From: an uncultured Polaribacter sp.
GTDB lineage: Bacteria > Bacteroidota > Bacteroidia > Flavobacteriales > Flavobacteriaceae
DNA: 64,000 nt
Direction: 5' to 3'
Assembly (NCBI RefSeq): GCF_947495205.1
Contig: NZ_CANLXV010000007.1
Span: forward strand, 124,001 to 188,000
Each line of letters begins with the position of its first letter. Positions within the stretch are counted from its first letter, which is position 1. A program made the position numbers and the translations under genes. The notes under the pieces are model-generated. The model ran no database searches. It saw nothing but the letters and a program-made list of their open reading frames with translations, and was not told the DNA's origin. Positions 29,305-37,191 of the stretch are shown piece by piece.

Positions 29305-30540
29305 TTATTTAATAATATCTTCATAAAGTTTAATATATTTTTTTCCAACAACATCATTACTAAATTCATTTAAAACTTTCTTTCTCGAATTACACCTAAT
29401 TTCTTCATAATTTGAAGAATTTAACACCCAAGAAATACCATTTGCTAAATCTTGTTTATTAAAAGGTTTTGCAAGATAACCATTAACCTTATGTAATATC
29501 ATATCCTTATTACCACCAATATCAAAACCAACAACAGGAGTTCCGCAACTAAGGGACTCCATTATGGCATTTGATAAATTTTCTTGTAAACTTGGAACGA
29601 CCATTACATCTACAGCATTGTAAAGGGTTACTAAACTCATATCATCCTTTAAAACACCAGCATAATGGGTTTTTATGTCAAATACATCATCATACTCTGG
29701 TTTACTACTTCCAAATATAACGAACTCTATGTTTTTGTCGGGTAAAACTTTTAAAGCTTCCGAAAGCTGTTTAAAGCCTTTTCTAGAATCGCTCATAGCA
29801 CCAACAGCTCCAAATAAAACAAGTTTTTTATCTTTAGGCAAACTCCATAAATTTCTGGAATGTTCTCTTCCCAAAGGGCGATAAAGATTAGTATTTATTG
29901 GGTTTGGTAGGTTGACAACTGTACTATCCTTTAATAAGCTACTTTTTTCGGCACAATCTTTAAGCCAATTACTTAAACCAACAATAGTTAAGTTAGTTAC
30001 TTTAGATAAAATTCTTTTTTTATGTTTAAATATTTTACTACTTAAATCATTTTCAGTGTTACTTCCTAAAATTGGACAATAACCGCACTCTTTAAGGTAA
30101 TTACCACAATTTTTATCATAATGACACCCACCTGTAAAACTCCACATATCGTGTAAACTCCATACAATTGGAGCTTTAATTTTTAAAAGTTCACTAAAAT
30201 TAAGCATACCTCCTGAAATCCAATGAAGGTGAACAATATCTGGATCTAATCGATTTATTACTGAAGAAAAATTAGAAAAAGGAATCCATGAAGAACTGAA
30301 AAGGGATTTACTTCTTTTTTTATATCTGTTTATAAGAATGTTTGTTAATAATAGCTGAATCTGATTAAATACCTTTCCTAATCTACTGAACTGTTGAATT
30401 ACTCTAAAATTGTCTCCTTCTTTATGGGTTACTAACATTGTGCTATTAACACCTTGAGAAAGTAATGCTTCATGTAATCTAAATGCTGCTCTCGCAGCAC
30501 CTCCATTAGTATCAAAAGTATTTACAATTAGTATTTTCAT
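29305..30540 (-). CDS. Family 4 glycosyltransferase with Cys-rich loop
   Basis: Retaining GT-B enzyme of 411 residues. The N-terminal domain has NTFDTNGGAARAAFRLHEAL and HLHWISGGMLN. The C-terminal domain has KLVLFGAVGAMSDSRKGF and the family signature PSLQENLSNAIMESLSCGTPVVGFDIGG. A loop CHYDKNCGNYLKECGYCP with four Cys follows WSLHDMWSFTGG. Such Cys-rich loops recur in a subgroup of capsule glycosyltransferases and may bind metal or form a structural cluster (inference). The ATG overlaps the pyruvyltransferase stop as TAATG, so translation is coupled. Confidence 0.86.
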   Translation of the reverse strand: MKILIVNTFDTNGGAARAAFRLHEALLSQGVNSTMLVTHKEGDNFRVIQQFSRLGKVFNQIQLLLTNILINRYKKRSKSLFSSSWIPFSNFSSVINRLDPDIVHLHWISGGMLNFSELLKIKAPIVWSLHDMWSFTGGCHYDKNCGNYLKECGYCPILGSNTENDLSSKIFKHKKRILSKVTNLTIVGLSNWLKDCAEKSSLLKDSTVVNLPNPINTNLYRPLGREHSRNLWSLPKDKKLVLFGAVGAMSDSRKGFKQLSEALKVLPDKNIEFVIFGSSKPEYDDVFDIKTHYAGVLKDDMSLVTLYNAVDVMVVPSLQENLSNAIMESLSCGTPVVGFDIGGNKDMILHKVNGYLAKPFNKQDLANGISWVLNSSNYEEIRCNSRKKVLNEFSNDVVGKKYIKLYEDIIK

Positions 30541-31688
30541 TAGCTTATTTTCTTTAAGTTATTAATATAAATATCTAATTTCATTTTAACATCTTGTGTG
30601 TTAAAGAGAAATTCATCATCGATATCCCTTATAATATCTATATTAATGTCGTCTTCTTGTAATGAAATATATCTTTTATCATAATAATTAATAGTATCAA
30701 TATCTCTTATAAAACCATATATTTTTCCTCTTTTAGGTTCAGTATAATCAAGAACATAATTTTTACCACTAACAATAGTTTGTAAAACTACAGAGTGAAA
30801 CCTCATACCTACATTGAAATAGGAATTACTAAAAACAGAAATAGTTTCTTTTAAAGTTAAGTTACTATTCTGAACTATAACATTTTCTTTTTCTATATCT
30901 AATAAAATTTTATTTAAAAAAACCCGGTCATCACCACCAATATGAAAATAATGCATTGGAATGAGTCGAATTTCTCTATCAGAAAATTTTACAGCTAAAT
31001 CCTTAATAAATATTTTAAGGTCTTCATTTATACTATTTATATTGTTACTTGTATTATATTCTAAAGGAAACTCTCTTAAATTAACAGCAATATAATCTTC
31101 ATTATTTTTTTTGTGAATTTTATTGAACTCTAAAGTACATTCGACAGCTGGATCAAAACTCGTTAAAATATTATTAGGATCAAAGTCAACCTTAAACTCT
31201 TTAAATATTTCGGAAAGATTATCTTTAGACTTAGAGTCTCTTAGGATAACTAAATCACTGTTATTTACAATATTTAAGACTGATTTTCTAAAACCTTTAT
31301 TAAAGAGAGGACCAATACCACAACCAAGTATTGCCGTTTTTATTTTATTTTTTTTTGCTATTTTAAAGGAATACTCTAACATGTAAAGTTCATTTAAATC
31401 CATTAAAGGTCCACCTCCAATAACAACTAAATCGGATTCCTTTATATTCTCTATGAGTTCTTTTGAATTTTGAGTATTAAATATATTAATACTCAAATCT
31501 TTTTTAATAATTTCTTTTAAAAAACTATAATCTTCATTTACTGTTCTTTCACTAAAAAAGGGATACAAGCTACCTAACTGTATTTCAAACTTATTAAACG
31601 CTTTATTAAAAAAAGAAATTAAACCTGCTAATATAGCTCTATCTCCTATAGTTTCAGTTCCATACCATCCTATAATTACTATTTTCAT
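30540..31688 (-). CDS. Polysaccharide pyruvyl transferase family protein
   Basis: Member of the CsaB/WcaK-type family that adds ketal-linked pyruvate from PEP to a sugar of the repeat unit. Visible are IVIIGWYGTETIGDRAILAGLI at the N-terminus, SDLVVIGGGPLMDLNE, TAILGCGIGPLF, VNLREFPLEY, IPMHYFHIGGDD and the late VGMRFHSVVLQ block, in the order seen in this family. Length is 382 residues. It is coupled by TAATG overlaps both to the radical SAM gene before it and to the family 4 glycosyltransferase after it. Some family members have other or unknown activities, so pyruvylation is likely but unproven. Confidence 0.85.
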   Translation of the reverse strand: MKIVIIGWYGTETIGDRAILAGLISFFNKAFNKFEIQLGSLYPFFSERTVNEDYSFLKEIIKKDLSINIFNTQNSKELIENIKESDLVVIGGGPLMDLNELYMLEYSFKIAKKNKIKTAILGCGIGPLFNKGFRKSVLNIVNNSDLVILRDSKSKDNLSEIFKEFKVDFDPNNILTSFDPAVECTLEFNKIHKKNNEDYIAVNLREFPLEYNTSNNINSINEDLKIFIKDLAVKFSDREIRLIPMHYFHIGGDDRVFLNKILLDIEKENVIVQNSNLTLKETISVFSNSYFNVGMRFHSVVLQTIVSGKNYVLDYTEPKRGKIYGFIRDIDTINYYDKRYISLQEDDINIDIIRDIDDEFLFNTQDVKMKLDIYINNLKKIS

Positions 31689-32839
31689 TATATAAATTTT
31701 AATTTAATTTTATACATTTTCATTGTATACTTTGCCTTTATTGTGTCAACAATATATTTAAAAGAATCTTTAATTTCTGGTTGTCCAGAATAGTCATGTA
31801 TACAACCATCACAACTATTATTTATAATTGATTTTCTGTAATTAATATTTTTATCATCAAAAAATATTTTTGTGCCTTTATCTTTTCTTAACGAACCAAT
31901 ACTATCACTTGCTACTGCACAATAATATAACTCACCTCTTGAATCCAATGTTACTCCTTCATCTTTCCAAAGACAACCGAGAAGTCTTTTAGGTTTACTA
32001 GCGTTTAACCAATAAAAAATTGCAAAATATTTAAACTTACTTGATAAATCTTTTGATTTAGATAATTGATAATGAAAGAACTCTTTAGCACTTTGCCTAA
32101 GAGGACTGTATAATACAGAGTATTGATCCCTTAATTGATCACTCTCTATTCTTTTATTATCAATACCTAATCTAAATTTTATATCATATTTTTTCCTGTC
32201 AGCAAAAGTATCTAATTCTACCAAATTATCAACATTTCTATTAATTACTGTACAACCTATATTGTAAGTATCACAGTATTTGTGTTGATTCTTAATAATT
32301 TCATCAATAGTTGAAGTAGTTTTATGAAAAACTTTTTTACCCCTTACTGTATTATGAATTTTCCCAACACCATCTAAAGATATTGAAATATGAAATGAAA
32401 TATTCTTTTCTTTACACAATTTATATATTTTTTCTACACTTTTAAATAAAGGTATAGGACTAAATCCATGGGATATTATATTTAAGTGTTTCAAAGATGG
32501 AAGTTTTAATATTTCCGCAGCATATTCGTCTAAATTAGGAACTAAAGAAGGCTCACCCCCATTTATACCTACAGATTCTACTTTACTAAAAACATCATCT
32601 TGCATAAAACCTGCAAATTCTTCTACAGTTGCTTCTCCACTATGATCCATTTGCCAAACATTACACATTACACACTTAGAGTTACAATTATAAGTAATTG
32701 GCAATTGTATAACTTTTGGATACTTCTTTTTACCCCCTGTTACTTTAGACAGAGATGATGTTTGCAATAATCTTGCTCCTTTAAAAAGCTGAAATAACTG
32801 ATTATTTTTTTGTAATACATTTTTTATTTTATTCTTCAT
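31688..32839 (-). CDS. Radical SAM/SPASM-like protein in polysaccharide locus
   Basis: Radical S-adenosylmethionine enzyme of 383 residues. The 4Fe-4S motif CxxxCxxC is present in YNCNSKCVMCNVWQMD near residue 55, followed by GGEPSLVPNL and SISLDGVGKIHNTVRG, typical of the TIM-barrel core. C-terminal cysteines (LLGCLWKDEG, LYYCAVASD, SCDGCIHDY) resemble a SPASM/Twitch auxiliary cluster. No peptide substrate gene is seen nearby. It starts 8 nt after wzx and is coupled to the pyruvyltransferase, so a role in modifying a sugar or lipid-linked intermediate is plausible, but the reaction is unknown. Confidence 0.85.
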   Translation of the reverse strand: MKNKIKNVLQKNNQLFQLFKGARLLQTSSLSKVTGGKKKYPKVIQLPITYNCNSKCVMCNVWQMDHSGEATVEEFAGFMQDDVFSKVESVGINGGEPSLVPNLDEYAAEILKLPSLKHLNIISHGFSPIPLFKSVEKIYKLCKEKNISFHISISLDGVGKIHNTVRGKKVFHKTTSTIDEIIKNQHKYCDTYNIGCTVINRNVDNLVELDTFADRKKYDIKFRLGIDNKRIESDQLRDQYSVLYSPLRQSAKEFFHYQLSKSKDLSSKFKYFAIFYWLNASKPKRLLGCLWKDEGVTLDSRGELYYCAVASDSIGSLRKDKGTKIFFDDKNINYRKSIINNSCDGCIHDYSGQPEIKDSFKYIVDTIKAKYTMKMYKIKLKFI

Positions 32840-32846
32840 TTTTTAG

Positions 32847-34172
32847 TCATTTTTTGTCATCCGTAATTAATAATTGCAGTTTTAAGAGTAACAGCGCCTT
32901 ACTTTTTAATATAAAAATTTTTCTTGTATCTTTAAGGAATAAATCAAATACATAAAAAGCCAATATATAAGCAGTTAAAGAAGCATAAGCAGCACCTATA
33001 ATACCATAATCTTTTATAAGTATAAAGTTTAAAGTTATATTAACAATTAAGCCGGCTATATTTCTACTTAAATTCAAAAAAGCTTTATTTTCACTAATTA
33101 GCCATCTTCCACTAGAAACACCTAAATACACAAAAATTGCTGAAAAAATATGAATTGAAAGCACATTAGATGTTTTATAAAAATCTTCACCATAAAGACT
33201 TAGTACTATGTAGTCTGAAAAGACATAAACAAAAACACTTAACAAATACGATATAACGATTAAAAAAACAAACAGCTTTTGTATTCGTTTGTAATAAAAA
33301 TCTGTTGAAATTTTTTTTGAATTAAGAATAGCTGGAAAGAGTGAATTACATATAATAACACCAACACCAAACCAAGCTTCACTTAATTTAACCGCTGCTG
33401 AATAATAACCTACATCAATGTCATTTAAAATATCTTTAATCATTACTTGATCTATTTTCATATATACAGAATTAATAACACCTGCTATGATTAAAGGATA
33501 TGAATCTCTGAGCATATTTTTAGCAATAAGCGAATCAAACTTCCAATCATTAAAATACAAGTTATTTTTACTATACATATATATATATCCTGTAGCTAAA
33601 ACAATACTATCAAATAAAACAACCCAAACAAAAGAAATTAATGATGCACTACTTAATATCAGATAAACTTTAATTATTGAAGACACTAGAAGAGAAAATA
33701 TATTTGCAAAAACAACATAACGACTAAGAACTTTTGACTGAAAGTAAAAATCTATTACATTGAAACTTTGAAATATAGTTGCAGATGCTATAATAAAAAT
33801 AAAAAGGTTTGTGGATTTACTGTTTTCTGTAAAAATAATGGCAATCCCTAATAATAATAGGGTGGTAATTGCTCCAATTAATTTTAATACAAAAGCAGTA
33901 CCAATTATTTTACCTGGAGCAATTTTATTTGCCACCAATTCTCTAACCACTATACTATTTAAACCTAGTGTTGCAATAACTGCAAAAAGAGCTACAAAAC
34001 TTTGCGCGTAAGAAAACAAGCCAAAGCTGCTAGGTCCTAGATACCTAGCAACCCATACTCCAATAAATAAAGTAACTATAGTTCTTAACAGAATCTCTGT
34101 AAATAACCAAGAAGTATTTTTAAAATATTTATAAAAACCATTACTAAAAATGAAGGGATTATTTTTAATCAT
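32847..34172 (-). CDS. wzx: Wzx-type polysaccharide flippase
   Basis: MOP-superfamily membrane transporter of 441 residues with about 12 hydrophobic segments. It moves undecaprenyl-linked repeat units to the periplasmic side. The N-terminal ILLRTIVTLFIGVWVARYLGPSSFGLFSYAQ is characteristic of Wzx/RfbX proteins, and FNVIDFYFQSKVLSRYVV and MIKDILNDIDVGYYSAAVKLSEAW fit the same family. It sits in the middle of the locus between gmd and the radical SAM gene. Confidence 0.9.
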   Translation of the reverse strand: MIKNNPFIFSNGFYKYFKNTSWLFTEILLRTIVTLFIGVWVARYLGPSSFGLFSYAQSFVALFAVIATLGLNSIVVRELVANKIAPGKIIGTAFVLKLIGAITTLLLLGIAIIFTENSKSTNLFIFIIASATIFQSFNVIDFYFQSKVLSRYVVFANIFSLLVSSIIKVYLILSSASLISFVWVVLFDSIVLATGYIYMYSKNNLYFNDWKFDSLIAKNMLRDSYPLIIAGVINSVYMKIDQVMIKDILNDIDVGYYSAAVKLSEAWFGVGVIICNSLFPAILNSKKISTDFYYKRIQKLFVFLIVISYLLSVFVYVFSDYIVLSLYGEDFYKTSNVLSIHIFSAIFVYLGVSSGRWLISENKAFLNLSRNIAGLIVNITLNFILIKDYGIIGAAYASLTAYILAFYVFDLFLKDTRKIFILKSKALLLLKLQLLITDDKK

Positions 34173-34237
34173 TATAAATTTATAACTTATTAAAAAACAT
34201 ATAGAAAATTAATTTCCAGTTAATTTCAAGTAACAAC

Positions 34238-35428
34238 TTACTCAAAGTAGTTTAAAATAGTATAATCTCCTTCTTTTAGATATTTATCTTTTTTCATTAA
34301 ATTAACATCACTTGCCATCATATCTTTCACTAATGAGGCCAGGTCGTGTTCTGGAACCCAGCCTAATTTTTCTTTTGCTTTTGTTGGATCACCAATTAAC
34401 AAATCTACCTCTGTAGGTCTAAAATATGTAGGGTCTACAGATAAAACTTCTTGGCCTTCTTTTGGTTGTTGGTTGTTGGTTGTTGGTTGTTGGCCAGGAC
34501 TGAAACCAGTCGTTCGCTGATATATTACTTCATCAATATTCTTAATATAGCCTTTTTCATCTACTCCTTTGCCTTTAAACTCAACTTCTATACCAACTTC
34601 ATTAAAGGCCATTCTTACAAAATCCCTTACCGTTGTTGTTTCCCCTGTTGCAATTACCCAATCCTCTGGTTGTTCCGCTTGCAAAATCATCCACATCATG
34701 CGCACATAATCTTTCGCATGCCCCCAATCACGTTTAGCCTCTAAATTACCTAAATACACTTTTTCTTGCAGGCCTAAAGCTATTTTAGCTACTGCGCGCG
34801 TAATTTTCCTGGTCACAAAAGTTTCTCCTCTTCTTGGAGATTCATGATTAAATAACAATCCATTACAAGCAAACATGTTGTAAGCTTCACGATAATTCTT
34901 TGTAATCCAAAAACCGTATATTTTTGCTACACCATAGGGTGAACGCGGATATAATGGTGAGTTTTCATCGTAAAAACCTCTTTCATTTTTATTCTCTGGC
35001 ATACCACCAAACAATTCTGAAGTTGATGCTTGATAAATTCTAGTTTTTTTTTCTAAACCAAGAATCCTTACAGCTTCAAGAATTCTTAATGTCCCTAACC
35101 CATCAACATTACCAACGTATTCTGGCATATCAAATGATACTTTTACATGAGACATGGCTCCTAAGTTATAAATTTCATCTGGTTGGCATTCTTGGATAAT
35201 TCTAGTTAGATTCATAGAATCTGTTAAATCTCCATAATGCAATTTTAATCTTTGGTTAGGATCGTGTGGATCTTGGTATAAATGATCTATTCTATCGGTA
35301 TTAAAAAGAGATGCCCTTCTTTTAATACCATGAACCATATATCCTTTTTCCAAAAGTAGTTCTGCTAAATAAGACCCGTCTTGTCCGGTTATTCCAGTAA
35401 TTAATGCGACTTTAGGTTTGTTTTCCAT
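34238..35428 (-). CDS. gmd: GDP-mannose 4,6-dehydratase with repeat-containing insertion
   Basis: First step from GDP-mannose to GDP-L-fucose. The SDR core is intact: [41 protein letters not shown], and [13 protein letters not shown] with the catalytic Tyr/Lys, then [16 protein letters not shown]. The C-terminal [28 protein letters not shown] is normal. Just before it the protein carries an unusual stretch [20 protein letters not shown] that I do not recall from other Gmd sequences; it makes the protein 396 residues instead of about 370. The stretch is encoded by a short hairpin and four copies of a 7-bp repeat. Function should be retained if the insertion lies in a surface loop. fcl lies 51 nt upstream. 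Confidence 0.94.
   Translation of the reverse strand: MENKPKVALITGITGQDGSYLAELLLEKGYMVHGIKRRASLFNTDRIDHLYQDPHDPNQRLKLHYGDLTDSMNLTRIIQECQPDEIYNLGAMSHVKVSFDMPEYVGNVDGLGTLRILEAVRILGLEKKTRIYQASTSELFGGMPENKNERGFYDENSPLYPRSPYGVAKIYGFWITKNYREAYNMFACNGLLFNHESPRRGETFVTRKITRAVAKIALGLQEKVYLGNLEAKRDWGHAKDYVRMMWMILQAEQPEDWVIATGETTTVRDFVRMAFNEVGIEVEFKGKGVDEKGYIKNIDEVIYQRTTGFSPGQQPTTNNQQPKEGQEVLSVDPTYFRPTEVDLLIGDPTKAKEKLGWVPEHDLASLVKDMMASDVNLMKKDKYLKEGDYTILNYFE
34464..34493 (-). repeat. Heptanucleotide tandem repeat (4 copies) inside gmd
   Basis: On the plus strand GGTTGTT is repeated four times without error, followed by GG. The unit of 7 bp is not a multiple of three, so gain or loss of one unit would shift the gmd frame before its C-terminal region of about 75 residues. 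Immediately beside it (34497-34510) GACTG and CAGTC can pair around an AAAC loop. Confidence 0.9.
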
Positions 35429-35444
35429 TTTAAATTATTTTTAA

Positions 35445-35472
35445 CAGATTGCTTCATTCTTCGCAATGACAG
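35445..35472 (-). repeat. GTCATTGCGA...GAAGCAATCT-type interspersed repeat
   Basis: The minus strand reads CTGTCATTGCGAAG, then AATGAAGCAATCTG. I recognise the pattern GTCATTGCGAnn...GAAGCAATCT as a short repeat common in intergenic DNA of many bacteria, including Bacteroidetes (from memory, not checked). ATTGC and GCAAT can form a small hairpin. It lies in the 51-bp gap between fcl and gmd. Confidence 0.6.
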
Positions 35473-35479
35473 TTATATA

Positions 35480-36430
35480 CTATATTTTTACTTCTTTAAT
35501 ATTCTCTATATTCTTCAGAAACCAATTATAAGTTTTTTGAATTCCTTCTTCTAGTTCTGTTGAATATTGCCAACCTAATTCTTTTAACTTAGATACATCC
35601 ATTAACTTTCTTGGAGTACCATCTGGTTTTTCAGCATCCCAAATTATTTCTCCTTTATGACCGGTAACTTTTTGAATGGTTTCTGCAAGTTCCTTAATTG
35701 TAATATCTTTTCCAGAACCAACATTGTATAAATATTCTGGCAACTTATTCTCTAAAGCATACACTGTTGCTTCCGCCATATCATCTACAAATAAAAACTC
35801 TCTCATTGGAGTTCCACTTCCCCATAAAATAACAGCTGCATGATCATTAACTTTTGCTTCATGAAATTTACGCAACATAGCAGGTAATACGTGTGATGTT
35901 TCTAAATCGAAATTATCAAAATAACCATATAAATTAGTCGGCATAAGATTTACATAATCTTTATTAAACTGCTTTCTAATTGCCTGACAGGCTTTTACAC
36001 CAGTTATTTTAGCTACTGCATACCATTCATTTGTTGACTCCAATGAATCTGTTAGCAAATATTCTTCTTTTAAAGGTTGTGGGGCCAATTTAGGATAAAT
36101 ACAAGAACTGCCTAAAAAAATAAACTTATCTATTCCTGATTTTAATGCTCCATCAATTAAATTATTTTGAATTTGCATATTCTCCATTAAAAACTGATAC
36201 GGAAAGTCGTTATTTGCTAAAATACCTCCAACTCTAGCTGCAGCGTCTATAATGGCCTCTGGCTTTTCTATTTTCAAGAAATCTAAAACTTCTTTTTGAT
36301 TTTTTAAATCTAGCTCTTTACTAGTTTTACCCACCAAATTCGTATATCCCTTTGTTTCTAGAGCTCTCCAAACAGCAGACCCCACCATACCTCGATGGCC
36401 TGCAATGTATATTTTAGAATCTTTTTTCAT
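35480..36430 (-). CDS. fcl: GDP-L-fucose synthase
   Basis: Epimerase-reductase that completes GDP-L-fucose synthesis after Gmd. An SDR of 316 residues with IYIAGHRGMVGSAVWRALE, the loop AAARVGGILANNDFPYQFL, the active-site FLGSSCIYPK and the Tyr-Lys in NEWYAVAKITGVKAC; LMPTNLYGYFDNFDLETSHV and GSGTPMREFLFVDDMA are diagnostic for the family. It is the first gene of the long biosynthesis transcript, preceded by a TATATTTG box at 36544. The mannose steps (manA, manB, manC) are not in this window. Confidence 0.95.
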   Translation of the reverse strand: MKKDSKIYIAGHRGMVGSAVWRALETKGYTNLVGKTSKELDLKNQKEVLDFLKIEKPEAIIDAAARVGGILANNDFPYQFLMENMQIQNNLIDGALKSGIDKFIFLGSSCIYPKLAPQPLKEEYLLTDSLESTNEWYAVAKITGVKACQAIRKQFNKDYVNLMPTNLYGYFDNFDLETSHVLPAMLRKFHEAKVNDHAAVILWGSGTPMREFLFVDDMAEATVYALENKLPEYLYNVGSGKDITIKELAETIQKVTGHKGEIIWDAEKPDGTPRKLMDVSKLKELGWQYSTELEEGIQKTYNWFLKNIENIKEVKI

Positions 36431-36543
36431 TATTTTTAATCAAAAATTGGCATTTCAAGAAAAAACTAGCCAAATAAATGACAATTAAAATCTTTATTAG
36501 ATTTCGTAATTCTGGTATAACTTTTCCTTATCAATTTCGCTTG

Positions 36544-36551
36544 CAAATATA
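36544..36551 (-). promoter_or_regulatory. Candidate -7 promoter element of the fcl-gmd-wzx-rml transcript
   Basis: The minus strand reads TATATTTG about 114 nt upstream of the fcl ATG. It is the only exact TAnnTTTG box I noted in this spacer. A -33 TTG is not visible. If used, it would drive the long run of tightly spaced genes from fcl to the WecA-like gene. Confidence 0.38.
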
Positions 36552-36696
36552 TATTTATTTTTCCGTTTAAAAAAAGGGGTTTTTCCTTATCTCTAAAAAT
36601 TCCTTGCATACGATTTTAACAAAAAAACTCCCCTCTTTTTCTGAAGCAAAATATTTCTAAGATTCCTTGAAACAAAACGTGTTTTTGTTGTTGTAT

Positions 36697-36726
36697 TAAA
36701 AAAAACCTATTTGTAAAAATATAGGT
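36697..36726 (-). terminator. Hairpin with T-run downstream of ugd
   Basis: On the minus strand ACCTAT pairs with ATAGGT around a 10-nt loop, followed by a run of eight T. It lies about 465 nt after the ugd stop, far for a simple terminator, but it is the best candidate for ending the ugd transcript before the fcl promoter. Confidence 0.5.
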
Positions 36727-37191
36727 ACTCTTTAATAGATTTGTAAAAGAAAAAACAAACGCTACTTTTAGGCATTAAGTATTTATATGCTAAAAAATGT
36801 CCTTTCTAGCGATGTAGAGGTACTCGATATCAAATGATACATTAATTGAACCGAGTTAGCCAAATTAAGAAAACCGAAAACAACCAACTGATTTCAAGCT
36901 AATAAAAAACAAACTTTTCAGAAAATAAACTTACGAAAGCCCTTTATAAAAGCATGATTTATAAAAAAAAGCACTTATGGCAAAAAGATAAAAACATGAA
37001 TCAAAATTCCATTTACAATTGAAACCATTATTAAAAAAATAAAAATATAGTTAAAGACAACATAACTAAATTTTTGAAGAGCATAGTAGACCAAATAGCC
37101 GACTATTATCAAATAAAAACTATTGGTTATAACAGAAATAGGAATTGTTTAGCACAAATAAAAAATGAAAAACCTGTTAATTATTAGATTT

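Larger units (their letters stand above)
36431..37191. other. 761-bp gap without recognised gene
   Basis: Spacer between the ugd end and fcl start. It contains a promoter box for fcl (36544-36551) and a hairpin with T-run on the minus strand (36697-36726). On the minus strand a stop-free frame of 57 codons (36975-37148) encodes a hydrophobic stretch (LIIVGYLVYYALQKF), but it has no ATG at its start and T-rich DNA easily yields such frames. I see no other gene, RNA or repeat. Confidence 0.5.

Noticed and set aside
36975-37148. Stop-free 57-codon hydrophobic frame on the minus strand
   Set aside because: No ATG at its beginning and a T-rich strand gives hydrophobic, stop-poor frames by chance; not listed as a gene.
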